Source: Acidimicrobiales bacterium
GTDB lineage: Bacteria > Actinomycetota > Acidimicrobiia > Acidimicrobiales > Aldehydirespiratoraceae
DNA: 64,000 nt
Direction: 5' to 3'
Assembly (NCBI GenBank): GCA_029247365.1
Contig: JAQWLJ010000038.1
Location: 25,872 to 89,871, forward strand
Part shown: in pieces, positions 8,772-17,228 of the stretch
Position numbering within the stretch: position 1 is the stretch's first letter
How the letters are laid out: each line of letters begins with the position of its first letter
Position numbers and translations under genes: made by a program
The notes under the pieces: generated by a model
What the model was told of the DNA's origin: nothing
Databases searched by the model: none
The model's input: only the letters and a program-made list of their open reading frames with translations

Positions 8772-9845
8772 TCAAACGTTAAAGCGGAACTCCATCACAT
8801 CGCCGTCCTGAACGATGTAGTCCTTGCCTTCGGAGCGGACCTTGCCAACATCGCGGGCCGCCGCCCACGACCCGGCATCGATGAGCTCGTCCCACTGGAT
8901 CGTCTCGGCGCGAATGAAGCCCCGTTGGAAGTCGGTGTGAATCACACCGGCCGCCTCGGGCGCGGTGGATCCAGAGCGGAAAGTCCACGCCCGAGACTCC
9001 TTCTCTCCCGTGGTGAGGTAGGTCCGCAGCCCAAGCATGTGGTACGCCGACGTCAAGAAGGCGGGCACCGCACCGTCGCCAAGGCCTAGCGCTTCGAGCA
9101 TCTCCTGGCGGTCTTCCGTCGCCATCACGGCAGCTTCAGCCTCGAGCTGCACCGACAGCGGCACGACCTCGGCACCGTTCAGTTCGTCTCGAACCGGAGC
9201 AGCAATCCCATCCTCGTCGCCGATTTGATCCTCGCCGATGTTGAGCACGGCCATGACCGGCTTGTTGGTGAGAAAGAAGAACTCCTTGAGCTCGGCGCGA
9301 TCGTCGTCGTTGAGCCCGGCCCGGTAGAGCGGCGTGCCTTCGCCAAGGGTGTCAACACAGGTCGCAAGCAGGTCAACCGTGCGTTTCAGCGAACTGTCGC
9401 CCTTGAGCATGCGCTGGGTCTTGTCGTGGGCTTTCTCCGCACTCGCCAGGTCGGCCAGGGCGAGCTCAATCTCGACTACCCGTAGGTGCTCGAGCGGGTC
9501 CTGCGGACCAGGCACATCGTCGTCGGGGAACGCCCGCAACACGAACACGATCGCGTCGACCTCGCGGATATGACTGAGGAACGCGTTGCCAAGCCCCTCG
9601 CCCTGACTCGCACCCTCGACGAGACCACCGATGTCGGTGAACTGCACCGCAGCATGGATCGTCTCCTTGCTCTGCGACATGATGCTGAGCTGATCGAGCC
9701 GATGGTCGGGCACCTTGGCAACACCGATGTTCGGATCGGTGGTGGCGAACGCGTAGGGCGCTGCGTGGGCACCACCACCGGCGAGCGCGTTGTAGAGCGA
9801 GGACTTGCCCGCGTTGGGCAGACCGACGAAGCCAAAACGTTCCAT
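8772..9845 (-). CDS. ychF: Redox-regulated ATPase YchF (Obg-like)
   Basis: P-loop NTPase of the Obg superfamily that prefers ATP and associates with ribosomes; about 357 residues from the ATG at 9845, giving the canonical start MERFGFVGLPNAGKSSLYNA. An upstream in-frame start adds 52 residues overlapping the divergent gene and is unlikely. Seen: the P-loop GLPNAGKSS, GLVEGASQGEGLGNAFL, the NxxE-type specificity motif in LNIGEDQ, and a C-terminal TGS domain ending in VMEFRFNV. Confidence 0.96.
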   Translation of the reverse strand: MERFGFVGLPNAGKSSLYNALAGGGAHAAPYAFATTDPNIGVAKVPDHRLDQLSIMSQSKETIHAAVQFTDIGGLVEGASQGEGLGNAFLSHIREVDAIVFVLRAFPDDDVPGPQDPLEHLRVVEIELALADLASAEKAHDKTQRMLKGDSSLKRTVDLLATCVDTLGEGTPLYRAGLNDDDRAELKEFFFLTNKPVMAVLNIGEDQIGDEDGIAAPVRDELNGAEVVPLSVQLEAEAAVMATEDRQEMLEALGLGDGAVPAFLTSAYHMLGLRTYLTTGEKESRAWTFRSGSTAPEAAGVIHTDFQRGFIRAETIQWDELIDAGSWAAARDVGKVRSEGKDYIVQDGDVMEFRFNV

Positions 9846-9891
9846 AGCCCGGTCGAGGCTAGCGACGTCCGCCCGAGTACCGTTGGGCCTC

Positions 9892-10230
9892 GTGACCGAG
9901 GTCCAGACCGCCACTTCTGACACACGGGATATCTCTGCCGCTGATGCCGAAAAAACCTTCTCGAAGTCGGTTCTGGTATCCGCAGTGCGGTGCACGCTCA
10001 CCTACGTCCTAATCCCCTTCGTGTTCCCGTTGATCGGCTTCGGTACCGGGGTTGGCCCGTGGATCGGGCTGCCGATCGGCATCGCTGCGATCATCGCGAA
10101 TGTCGTATCGATCCGGCGCTTCCACCGGGCTGATCACAAGTGGAAGTGGCCGATGACCGTCATCAATGTCGGCATCATCGGCCTCCTGACGGCGCTCGTG
10201 ATCCTCGATAGCGCCGACCTCTTCCGGTGA
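9892..10230 (+). CDS. Small membrane protein with two predicted transmembrane helices
   Basis: From the GTG at 9892 the product has 112 residues. Two hydrophobic spans flank a short basic loop (RRFHRADHKWKW): one around LTYVLIPFVFPLIGFG through PIGIAAIIANVV, one around VINVGIIGLLTALVIL. An upstream in-frame start would overlap the divergent ychF start and adds basic sequence, so GTG 9892 is preferred. The family is not recognised. The gap to ychF is 46 bases and presumably holds both promoters. Confidence 0.65.
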   Translation: MTEVQTATSDTRDISAADAEKTFSKSVLVSAVRCTLTYVLIPFVFPLIGFGTGVGPWIGLPIGIAAIIANVVSIRRFHRADHKWKWPMTVINVGIIGLLTALVILDSADLFR

Positions 10231-10266
10231 CCCATCCGATCAACATCGTCGTAACCGGACGCAACG

Positions 10267-10737
10267 TTGCGATCGCCGAACAGCGTGAACGGTGAATTCA
10301 GGGCGCTCTCGCTCGGCTCGCTCGCCGCGATTCTGATCGCGCTAGGCGTCTGGGCGGTGGCGTGGGGCCCCACCGAAACCCGTGATGTCGAGGCAGCGGA
10401 AAGCAACAATCTTGACGGCGCTGTGGTTAGGCACGCACTGCCGTTCGACACCGAGGGAGACGACGCCGAAATCATCGGCACGCTCGGCCTTGTCGACGGC
10501 TGCCTCGTGCTCATCCAAGGGGATGCCTCTTTTCTCGTGGTGTGGCCCGCGTCCACGACCTGGGCGGTCACTGCTGAAGAGGTCGTTCTTGCGAACGGTT
10601 TCCGCATCGGTTTGGGCGAACAGGTCCAGGAAACTGGCGGCTACCTTGAGGCGGCGCGCCTCGACTGGCTCGACGCGTCGGCTCGAGAACACGCCCTCAC
10701 CTGCCCCACGAACCAGTGGGTCGCGTTCAACAACTGA
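10267..10737 (+). CDS. Membrane-anchored hypothetical protein
   Basis: Up to 156 residues, with a TTG start at 10267 or a GTG at 10285; no strong ribosome-binding site decides. One N-terminal hydrophobic helix (LGSLAAILIALGVWAVAWG) is followed by an acidic, presumably extracytoplasmic domain of about 110 residues that includes ALPFDTEGDDAE and VDGCLVLIQGD. Two cysteines in the soluble part may pair. I do not recognise the family. Confidence 0.6.
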   Translation: MRSPNSVNGEFRALSLGSLAAILIALGVWAVAWGPTETRDVEAAESNNLDGAVVRHALPFDTEGDDAEIIGTLGLVDGCLVLIQGDASFLVVWPASTTWAVTAEEVVLANGFRIGLGEQVQETGGYLEAARLDWLDASAREHALTCPTNQWVAFNN

Positions 10738-10955
10738 GGCGACGCCGCTCGATCGGGCTGACATCAGGGGGACACGTCGTCTTTGCGCTGGCCACACGCC
10801 GGCACCTCACCTCAGCCAGCGGAGATGGCGACCTCCACGTCACTCGCCCAGGCGCACCCGCTCCATGCCATCCCTGACGGCGCGACTGCGAGCCGAACCG
10901 TTGAACGCATCGACGCGTTGCGCACCGGGACGTTCACCGAACAGTCGACGAACCC
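10738..10955. other. Convergent intergenic region
   Basis: Between the membrane-anchored hypothetical gene (plus) and the HD-domain gene (minus) I see no supportable gene and no clear terminator hairpin. Short ORFs here have improbable composition. Confidence 0.4.
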
Positions 10956-11549
10956 TCAGCCCGGAAGTGGTGCCACGCCGGGCGCCCTCGACGCCCGTGC
11001 GAACACCTCGTCGAGCATCGGGCGGAAGTCCTCGATCGCCATCACCGGGTAGTTGGGGTCGAAGCAGTTCTGGTCGTACTCGTGACAGAAGTCAACGCAG
11101 CGATCGAAGTACGGCGAGTCCTTGTGCATGTCACGGGCGTTGCGGTCGCCGTCGTGGTGGTGGAAGTAGTAGTAGCCCTGGAACATGCCGTGGTACTTGA
11201 TGACCCAGTGCGTCTCGTCGTCGACGTAGGGGCGAAGCAGCGCAGCTGCGGCATCGGAGTGGTTCTCGGGAGCGAACCCGTCGGCGATGTCGTGCAGCAG
11301 CGCAGCAACAACCATGTCGACCGACTCGTTGTTGCGATACGCCCGAGTGCCCGACTGCAATGAGTGCGAGTAGCGATCGCACTGGTAGCCGAGGGTCGGC
11401 CCCTTCAACAGGCCGAGCAGGTTGAGCAGGTTGTCGATCAACGCGCCACGAGCATGATCGTCGAATGCCTCACCGAGGTAGGCGTAGTGCTCACGGGTGC
11501 CATGCTGCATCTCGGTCCAAGGGACCTGGAAGTTCGGGTCGAGCGACAT
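10956..11549 (-). CDS. HD-domain protein, possible mixed-valent diiron oxygenase (PhnZ/TmpB-like)
   Basis: 197 residues. The HD core is visible: His in RYSHSLQSG, the His-Asp pair in AALLHDIADG, further His in ENHSDAAA and IKYHG. Upstream, YAYLGE resembles the Tyr/Glu loop of the oxygenase branch of the HD superfamily (PhnZ, TmpB, MIOX), and the length is close to PhnZ. Those enzymes cleave C-P or C-C bonds rather than hydrolysing phosphate esters. Assignment to that branch is an inference; a plain HD phosphohydrolase is the alternative. Confidence 0.7.
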   Translation of the reverse strand: MSLDPNFQVPWTEMQHGTREHYAYLGEAFDDHARGALIDNLLNLLGLLKGPTLGYQCDRYSHSLQSGTRAYRNNESVDMVVAALLHDIADGFAPENHSDAAAALLRPYVDDETHWVIKYHGMFQGYYYFHHHDGDRNARDMHKDSPYFDRCVDFCHEYDQNCFDPNYPVMAIEDFRPMLDEVFARASRAPGVAPLPG

Positions 11550-11589
11550 GGGCGCAGCTTATGCGTGCCTGGCACTACCGTCACCAGCG

Positions 11590-12423
11590 ATGAACGACTC
11601 CCTCCCCCACGTCCTCATCGTCGGCGCCGGCGACGTCGGTCTCACTCTCGCCGCCGTTCTCGTCGAAGCTCAGCTGCCAGTCTCGACCCTGAACCGAACC
11701 GGCCGCGGAGTCGACGGGGCAACCCCGATCATCGGCGACCTGTCGGCCCCCGGAACCCTGGGTGGCATGCCCGCCGCCGATGTCGTTGTGTTCACCACTG
11801 CGCCACCAACCCGAGACGTAGCTGGTTATCGGCTCGCCTACCTCGACGGTCCTCAGGCGCTGCTCGATGCAATGCCGACCGAACCGGCTCGCGCTGTCCT
11901 CACGTCGACTACGGGCGTCTACGGCGCCGACGACGGCCGCTGGATCACTGCGGCTGATGCGACGGACCCCACACGTCCGACAGCGGAACTCGTAGTTGCC
12001 GGCGAAGTCGCCCTCGCCTCTCGCATCCCGGCCGCGATCGTCCGCTCGGCCGGGATCTACGGACCTGGTCGCCGCCGGCTAATCGACCAGGTCCTCGAGA
12101 ACGCCGTCGGCGTCACGCCGGGTACTCCCGACCGCTGGACCAACCGCATTCATCGCGACGACCTGGCGGCTGCGCTTGCCCTGTGTGCCATCCATCCGAG
12201 CCCTCCGGCCGTCGCGATCGCGGTCGACGGGGCACCAACCCCGCGCGACATCGTCCTGCGATGGTTGGCTGAGCGGCTCGGAGTCGAACTCGGCCTCGAC
12301 CCCAATCCCACCGGCCGCCCCATGGGGAAACGGTGTCGCAATAGTGAGCTGAGAGACCTCGGTTGGGAGCCCGCGTACCCCAGTTACCGCGAGGGATACT
12401 CGAGCGTGCTCGCTAGCCTGTAG
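11590..12423 (+). CDS. NAD-dependent epimerase/dehydratase-like (extended SDR) protein
   Basis: About 277 residues from the ATG at 11590. The Rossmann nucleotide-binding loop is seen at VLIVGAGDVGLTLA. TSTTGVYGADDGRW corresponds to the usual Ser/Tyr region but lacks a clear YxxxK, so it resembles atypical SDRs of the YeeZ type. RSAGIYGPGRRRL and a C-terminal RNSELRDLGWEPAYPSYREG match the family ending. The reaction is unknown. The bL37-like gene follows after 3 bases. Confidence 0.8.
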   Translation: MNDSLPHVLIVGAGDVGLTLAAVLVEAQLPVSTLNRTGRGVDGATPIIGDLSAPGTLGGMPAADVVVFTTAPPTRDVAGYRLAYLDGPQALLDAMPTEPARAVLTSTTGVYGADDGRWITAADATDPTRPTAELVVAGEVALASRIPAAIVRSAGIYGPGRRRLIDQVLENAVGVTPGTPDRWTNRIHRDDLAAALALCAIHPSPPAVAIAVDGAPTPRDIVLRWLAERLGVELGLDPNPTGRPMGKRCRNSELRDLGWEPAYPSYREGYSSVLASL

Positions 12424-12426
12424 GCC

Positions 12427-12516
12427 ATGTCTAAGCGCACCCACAAGAAGAAGGCCAAGGTCCGCCGCAGCAAGGCCAACCACGGCCGCAAGCCCAACCT
12501 GGGCCGCAACAGCTGA
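12427..12516 (+). CDS. bL37-like mini ribosomal protein (29 residues)
   Basis: The ATG at 12427 opens a 29-codon ORF, extremely basic with many Lys and Arg and no acidic residues. The segment RRSKANHGRKPN matches, as I remember it, the C-terminal motif of the 24-residue 50S protein bL37 described in mycobacterial ribosomes. Three bases separate it from the SDR gene stop, and a GC-rich hairpin terminator follows. Codons are strongly biased to AAG and CGC, as in highly expressed ribosomal genes. It is slightly longer than mycobacterial bL37. Confidence 0.8.
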   Translation: MSKRTHKKKAKVRRSKANHGRKPNLGRNS

Positions 12517-12555
12517 TCTGATCTGGTGGCCTCAGAGCCGCCGGACAACCCGACC

Positions 12556-12583
12556 AACGCCGCCGCCTCACCGTGGCGGCGTT
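12556..12583 (+). terminator. Hairpin terminator after the bL37-like gene
   Basis: AACGCCGCC pairs perfectly with GGCGGCGTT across a 10-base loop, followed by a short T run and G. It lies 40 bases after the bL37-like stop and also sits just beyond the 3' end of the convergent amidohydrolase gene. Confidence 0.65.
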
Positions 12584-12613
12584 TGCGCGCTCAGCCCATC
12601 ACTGACTTATCGA

Positions 12614-14326
12614 TCACACTCGGTCGACGCCTGCATCGGTCGCCTTCAGCGTGCGGCCGGGACGAGCGTCGGTGATCTTGTCGTGGTCGACCACGATCTC
12701 ACCAGCCTTCACGGTAGCCAGGTAGCCGTCGGCGTCCTGGACGAGACGGCGACCGCCGGCGGGCAAGTCGTGGATCATGTAGGGCTTGTGCAACGTGAGG
12801 CGGTCGTGGTCGATCACGTTGACGTCGGCGAGCATGCCGGGTACGAGCACACCACGATCGTGCAGGCCGTAGACCCGGGCCGTGGCCTGAGTCTGCTTGT
12901 GCACAACCAACTCGACCGGCAGCTTCGGCCCCCTTGAACGATCACGGGCCCAGTGGGTCAGCAGGTAGGTGGGCATCGACGCGTCGCAAATCAACCCGCA
13001 GTGAGCCCCGCCATCACTCAGGCCGAAGATCGATGCTGGGTGCTCGATCATCGCTCGGATCGCTTCATGGTCTTGATCGACGTAGCTGCCAAGCGGCATG
13101 AACATCATCGCCTTGCCGTCCTCGGCGAGCATCCAGTCGTAGACCACCTCTTGTGGTGCACGTCCCTCGCGTTCGGCGACGGCGGCCACCGACGTTGACG
13201 GGGACGGTTCGTAATCGGTCGGATCTCCAAGCGGAAACATCTGATGAAACGAGGTCGTCATGAACCGGACAAAGGGGTTCGTGCTGGCCGGCTCTTCGGC
13301 GAGGAGACGAGCCCGAAACTCGGGGTTGCGCATGCGGGCGACGATCTCGGCATGCGACTCATCGGCGATGGCCCGGAACGAGGGGTGGGCACGGAACGGG
13401 TGCATGCTCGATTGGAGGCCGTAGAGCATGCCGGTCGGTCGGGCCGGAACCTGTGGGGCGATGGATTGTCCGGCCTCATTCGAGGCCTGGTTGCGTTCGA
13501 GGCAGGCCCGGAAGCCGTCAGGCTCTCGGGGTTCTTGGGCCATCGTGTACGTCACGGGGACGCCGACCTGGCCGAGGTGATCGAGCCAGCGCCACTCGTC
13601 TTGTTGGAACGTGTTGTCGCTGACGAACTGGAAGAGGCCGCGCCCCACACCGGCAACCTCGTCTGCGATCGCCATCAACTCTTCGTCGAGGGAGAAGGTG
13701 CCCGGCTCGAAGCCGTGCTTGCTGGAGTGCAGCACAGTGCGACTCGTCGACACCCCGAGTGCGCCGTCGCGGACGCCGTCGGCCATGACTGTGGCGATCT
13801 GAGCGATCTCCTCAGCACTGATGTCGTATTCGTGACAGCGGTCGCCGAGCACATACGCACGGACCGCAGCGTGGGGGACGGTTGTGCCGAGGTCGAGGGT
13901 GCGGGGTAGCGAGGCGAGCGCATCGATGTATTCACCGAAGGTCTCCCATCGCCAGTCGATGCCCTCGTGCAGTGCGGTGCCAGGAATGTCCTCGATCGCC
14001 TCCATGAGCTCGATCAGAAACGCCTCACCGCCGGCACGAACCGGCGCAAAGCCGACACCACAGTTGCCCATGACCGCCGTGGTGACGCCGTGGTCGATCG
14101 AGGGGCGCATGACCGAATCCCAGGTGGCTTGACCGTCATAGTGGGTGTGAACGTCGACCCAGCCGGGCGCAACCAGCGCGCCGTCGGCATCGACCTCGTG
14201 CCGACCGACCTCCTCGACCGACCCAACTACGACGATCTGCTCGCCGTCAATCGCGACGTCGGCGGTGCGCGGAGCGGCTCCGGTTCCGTCGACAACCGTT
14301 CCACCACGGATCACGAGGTCATGCAT
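12614..14326 (-). CDS. N-acyl-D-amino-acid deacylase family amidohydrolase
   Basis: 570 residues. Amidohydrolase-superfamily features: an N-terminal beta domain (VIRGGTVVDGTGAAPRTADV), the metal-binding VDVHTHYDGQ, a block MGNCGVGFAPVR typical of D-aminoacylases, DGGAHCGLI near residue 455, and a C-terminal ADVNVIDHDRL. The family hydrolyses N-acylated D-amino acids or related amides in a zinc-dependent way; the substrate here is not determined. The protein is cytoplasmic (no signal peptide). The gene is divergent from the DCC protein gene. Confidence 0.85.
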   Translation of the reverse strand: MHDLVIRGGTVVDGTGAAPRTADVAIDGEQIVVVGSVEEVGRHEVDADGALVAPGWVDVHTHYDGQATWDSVMRPSIDHGVTTAVMGNCGVGFAPVRAGGEAFLIELMEAIEDIPGTALHEGIDWRWETFGEYIDALASLPRTLDLGTTVPHAAVRAYVLGDRCHEYDISAEEIAQIATVMADGVRDGALGVSTSRTVLHSSKHGFEPGTFSLDEELMAIADEVAGVGRGLFQFVSDNTFQQDEWRWLDHLGQVGVPVTYTMAQEPREPDGFRACLERNQASNEAGQSIAPQVPARPTGMLYGLQSSMHPFRAHPSFRAIADESHAEIVARMRNPEFRARLLAEEPASTNPFVRFMTTSFHQMFPLGDPTDYEPSPSTSVAAVAEREGRAPQEVVYDWMLAEDGKAMMFMPLGSYVDQDHEAIRAMIEHPASIFGLSDGGAHCGLICDASMPTYLLTHWARDRSRGPKLPVELVVHKQTQATARVYGLHDRGVLVPGMLADVNVIDHDRLTLHKPYMIHDLPAGGRRLVQDADGYLATVKAGEIVVDHDKITDARPGRTLKATDAGVDRV

Positions 14327-14370
14327 GCTCCCAGTGTCGCAAACTTTGGCGATGGTGGGACAATAGGGGG

Positions 14371-14763
14371 ATGCTCTTGATCTTCGATGGCGACTGCGGG
14401 TTCTGCACCACTTCGGCCGAGTGGATCGAGCGACGGCTCCCCGACGCGGTACGAGTCGCGCCGTGGCAGATTCTCGACCTCGCCGAGTTCGGCCTCACCG
14501 AGCACGATGTGACGACCGCTGCGTACTGGGTTGACCCCACCGGTCAGACCCATCGCGGCCACCTTGGTATCGGTCGAGCACTCATCGCAGCGGGCGGCGC
14601 CTGGCGGCTCGTCGGCCAGTTGATCATCACGCCGCCGGTCAGTTGGATTGCTCGACTGATCTACAGCTTCATCGCCAAGAACCGACATCGGATGCCCGGC
14701 GCAACTGATGCATGTCGGGTCGATCTGGGCGCGTCATCTGGCCGTCCCGACGAGCCTGCGTGA
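14371..14763 (+). CDS. DCC family thiol-disulfide oxidoreductase-like protein (DUF393)
   Basis: 130 residues. It begins LLIFDGDCGFC, which contains the name-giving DxxC/FC motif with the CxxC-like pair at Cys residues 9 and 12, followed by the mixed alpha/beta fold and a hydrophobic C-terminal segment (ISWIARLIYSFIAKNRHR-like). The family is predicted to be thioredoxin-like; the function is unknown. The next gene starts 14 bases downstream, so they are likely co-transcribed. Confidence 0.85.
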   Translation: MLLIFDGDCGFCTTSAEWIERRLPDAVRVAPWQILDLAEFGLTEHDVTTAAYWVDPTGQTHRGHLGIGRALIAAGGAWRLVGQLIITPPVSWIARLIYSFIAKNRHRMPGATDACRVDLGASSGRPDEPA

Positions 14764-14776
14764 TACAACCCACGGC

Positions 14777-15439
14777 GTGAGCATCACCCTTTCCGAAGCC
14801 GAGTCCCGCCGAGTGGTCGCAGGGTACGGCGTTCCGGTATCGCCGTTCGTAACCGGCACCTCCGCCGACGAGGTCCTGGCCGCGGTCGACAGCGACGCAA
14901 CTGTCACCTACCCGGTCGTCGCCAAACTCTGCGGCCGGGCCATCGCCCATAAGACCGAACGGGGCTTGGTTCGTCTGCGTATCGCCGACGCCGACTCGCT
15001 GCGCACTGCCTGCGACGAACTGCTCGGCAAAGCGGTACCCGAAGATGGCGATGTCGAGGTGCTGGTGTCATCGATGGTCGATGGCAACCGGGAGCTGATC
15101 GCCGGCCTCAACGACGATCCACAGTTCGGCATGACGGTGATGGTCGGTGTCGGAGGGATCCTTGCCGAGGCAATCCGGGACGTCAGTTTCCGGCTGGCCC
15201 CGATCAGCGAGGTCGATGCGGCCGAGATGCTCGACGATCTCGCGACGCAACGGCTGTTCGACGAGTTCCGCGGCGAACCGAAGGCCGATCGGGCTGCGAT
15301 CATCGATGCGCTCGTCGCACTCGCTCGGGTTGGGGCCGAAGAAGTTGGCCTTCGATCCGCCGACCTGAACCCGCTGATCCTGGTCGACGGCAAGCCGATG
15401 GCCGTCGACGCGTTGCTGGAGATCGATTCCAATGGCTGA
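14777..15439 (+). CDS. ADP-forming acyl-CoA synthetase, beta (ATP-grasp) subunit
   Basis: About 220 residues from the GTG at 14777. ATP-grasp domain features: VVAKLCGRAIAHKTERGLV, EVLVSSMVDGNRELIAG, VMVGVGGILAEAIRDVSFRLAP and SADLNPLIL. This is the beta-type module of NDP-forming acyl-CoA synthetases, which conserve the energy of an acyl-CoA thioester as ATP or run in reverse to activate acids. It overlaps the alpha-subunit gene by 8 bases, so the two form one enzyme. Substrate unknown. Confidence 0.88.
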   Translation: MSITLSEAESRRVVAGYGVPVSPFVTGTSADEVLAAVDSDATVTYPVVAKLCGRAIAHKTERGLVRLRIADADSLRTACDELLGKAVPEDGDVEVLVSSMVDGNRELIAGLNDDPQFGMTVMVGVGGILAEAIRDVSFRLAPISEVDAAEMLDDLATQRLFDEFRGEPKADRAAIIDALVALARVGAEEVGLRSADLNPLILVDGKPMAVDALLEIDSNG

Positions 15440-16889
15440 CCTCTCTGCCCTCTTCGATCCGAGGGGAATCATCATCACCGGCGTGTCGAACCATCCCGGA
15501 AAGTTTGGCTTTGTCACGCTGCACAACATCCTCGCCAGCGGGTACGAGGGCCAGGTGTTTCCGATCGCGCGCGAGCCGGGTGAGGTGCTGGGGCTCGACG
15601 TGCTCGGGTCGATCGATGATGTGCCTGACGGCGCCGCCGACATGGTGTTCATCTGCACCCCGCCAGCGATCAACGAAGGTCTGCTGCGGCAAGCCGCGGC
15701 AAAGGGCGTGACGGCTGCGTTCTGCGCAGCCGGCGGCTACCGCGAAGCCGGCCAAGAGGGCGTCGAGGCTGAGGAGCGTCTCGTCGACGTGTGCAACGAA
15801 CTTGGAATTGCCCTCGCTGGGCCGAACGGACAAGGCGTTGTATCGACGCCAGCCAAGATGTGCGCCCAGATCGTCGCGCCCTACGCACCACCCGGAAAGA
15901 TCGCAATCGCTAGCCAGTCCGGCAACTTTGTTTCGTCGTTCCTCAACCTCGCCAACCACACCGGTGTCGGCGTGTCGCGTGCAGTCGCGGCCGGCAACGC
16001 GTCGGTGCTCGGCATTGCCGACTACCTCGAGTACTTCACCAACGATCCCGAGACCGCCGTGTCGCTCGTGTACATCGAGTCTGTTGAGGATGGCCGTGAG
16101 ATGTTTGAGCGCGTGCGGCCGCTGTCGCAGCGAAAGCCGATCGTGGTGGTGAAGGGTGGCGCATCGGCCGCCGGTGCCCGGGCGGCGGCCTCTCACACCG
16201 GAGCCTTGGCATCCGATGACGCAGTGTTCGACGGCATGTGCCATCAGGCTGGTCTGATCCGCGCGAGGGACGTCGAGGAGGCGTTCGAAGCTGCCGCCAC
16301 GTTTGCGTCTCAACCCCTGCCGAGCGGAGATCGTGTCGTCGTCGTGACAACGGTCGGAGGCTGGGGCGTCGCTGCGGTCGATGCGATGGCCGATACACGC
16401 CTCGACCCGACCCCTCTCCCAGGGGACCTTCTGGCGGCGATTGACGCCAAGCTCCCGCCTCGGTGGAGCAAAAACAACCCGATCGACATGGCAGGAGGCG
16501 AGACCCGTGACACGGTTCCCGAAATCCTGCAGCTCGTCGCCGAGCACCCCGACGTCGACGGCGTCGTTCTCCTCGGTACCGGGATCCAGTCCAACACCGC
16601 CGCCATGATGCGACGGGGCCCGTTCTTTCCCGAGCACGGCCTCGAGCGCATCGTGGGATTCCACGAACGCCAAGACACCCGTTATGCCGAAGCAGCCACC
16701 GAGATCAGTGCGGCCACTGGCACGCCGATCATGGTGGCGACCGAGCTCGCCACCACCGATCCGTCGAATCCGGCGCCGGCGAGCCGGCGAGCGGCTGGCC
16801 AGCTGTGCCATGCATCGGCCGGCCGAGCCATCCGGTCGCTGCATCACCTGGCGGGCTATGCAGCGTGGCGTTCGGCACGCGGACTCTAG
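15432..16889 (+). CDS. ADP-forming acyl-CoA synthetase, alpha (CoA-binding/ligase) subunit
   Basis: 485 residues. A CoA-binding Rossmann domain (FDPRGIIITGVSNHPGKFG) is followed by a succinyl-CoA-ligase-like flavodoxin domain with ASQSGNFVSS, and the phospho-histidine is expected in AAASHTGALASDD. A third domain ends about residue 450. It overlaps the beta subunit gene. The split, beta-first arrangement differs from the fused PatZ/Acs-type enzymes. Probable role: activation or salvage of an organic acid in acyl-CoA metabolism. Confidence 0.88.
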   Translation: MADLSALFDPRGIIITGVSNHPGKFGFVTLHNILASGYEGQVFPIAREPGEVLGLDVLGSIDDVPDGAADMVFICTPPAINEGLLRQAAAKGVTAAFCAAGGYREAGQEGVEAEERLVDVCNELGIALAGPNGQGVVSTPAKMCAQIVAPYAPPGKIAIASQSGNFVSSFLNLANHTGVGVSRAVAAGNASVLGIADYLEYFTNDPETAVSLVYIESVEDGREMFERVRPLSQRKPIVVVKGGASAAGARAAASHTGALASDDAVFDGMCHQAGLIRARDVEEAFEAAATFASQPLPSGDRVVVVTTVGGWGVAAVDAMADTRLDPTPLPGDLLAAIDAKLPPRWSKNNPIDMAGGETRDTVPEILQLVAEHPDVDGVVLLGTGIQSNTAAMMRRGPFFPEHGLERIVGFHERQDTRYAEAATEISAATGTPIMVATELATTDPSNPAPASRRAAGQLCHASAGRAIRSLHHLAGYAAWRSARGL

Positions 16890-16898
16890 ATCCGGCCC

Positions 16899-17228
16899 AT
16901 GGCAACCACCCCAGCACCCCCGTACTTGGCCGTGATCTTCACCAACCGCCAGGCACCCGGCAACCGCATTGAGTACGACCATGCTGCTAGCCGTATGGTC
17001 GAGTTAGCCCAAACGATCGACGGCTACCTCGGCATCGAGGCCGTCCGAAGCGCGGACGGGACCGGCATCACGGTGTCGTACTGGCGCGACCACGCCGCCA
17101 TCGAACGGTGGCGATCCCATCCCGAGCACCTCGATGCCCAGGCAAAGGGCCGATCCAACTGGTACGCCTGGTACGAGTTGCGGGTGGCGACGGTCGAACG
17201 GGCATCCAGCTACGTTCAGCCGGCGTGA
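16899..17228 (+). CDS. Antibiotic biosynthesis monooxygenase (ABM) domain protein
   Basis: 109 residues, one ferredoxin-like alpha/beta domain. Family marks: YLAVIFTNRQ at the start, the central GYLGIEAVRSADGTGITVSYW and the helix AAIERWRSHPEHLDAQAKG, which match small ABM/heme-degrading-like proteins. Catalysis is not assured; many members are of unknown function. Its stop overlaps the GTG of the next gene (GTGA), and it starts 9 bases after the acyl-CoA synthetase. Confidence 0.8.
   Translation: MATTPAPPYLAVIFTNRQAPGNRIEYDHAASRMVELAQTIDGYLGIEAVRSADGTGITVSYWRDHAAIERWRSHPEHLDAQAKGRSNWYAWYELRVATVERASSYVQPA

Noticed and set aside
13244..13909. 221-codon plus-strand ORF opposite the amidohydrolase
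   Set aside because: Lies wholly inside a conserved enzyme gene and has no family similarity I can see.
15300..16982. Long minus-strand ORF (560 codons) opposite the acyl-CoA synthetase alpha gene
   Set aside because: The product is Arg/Gly/His-rich without recognisable motifs, while the plus-strand protein has every family block.
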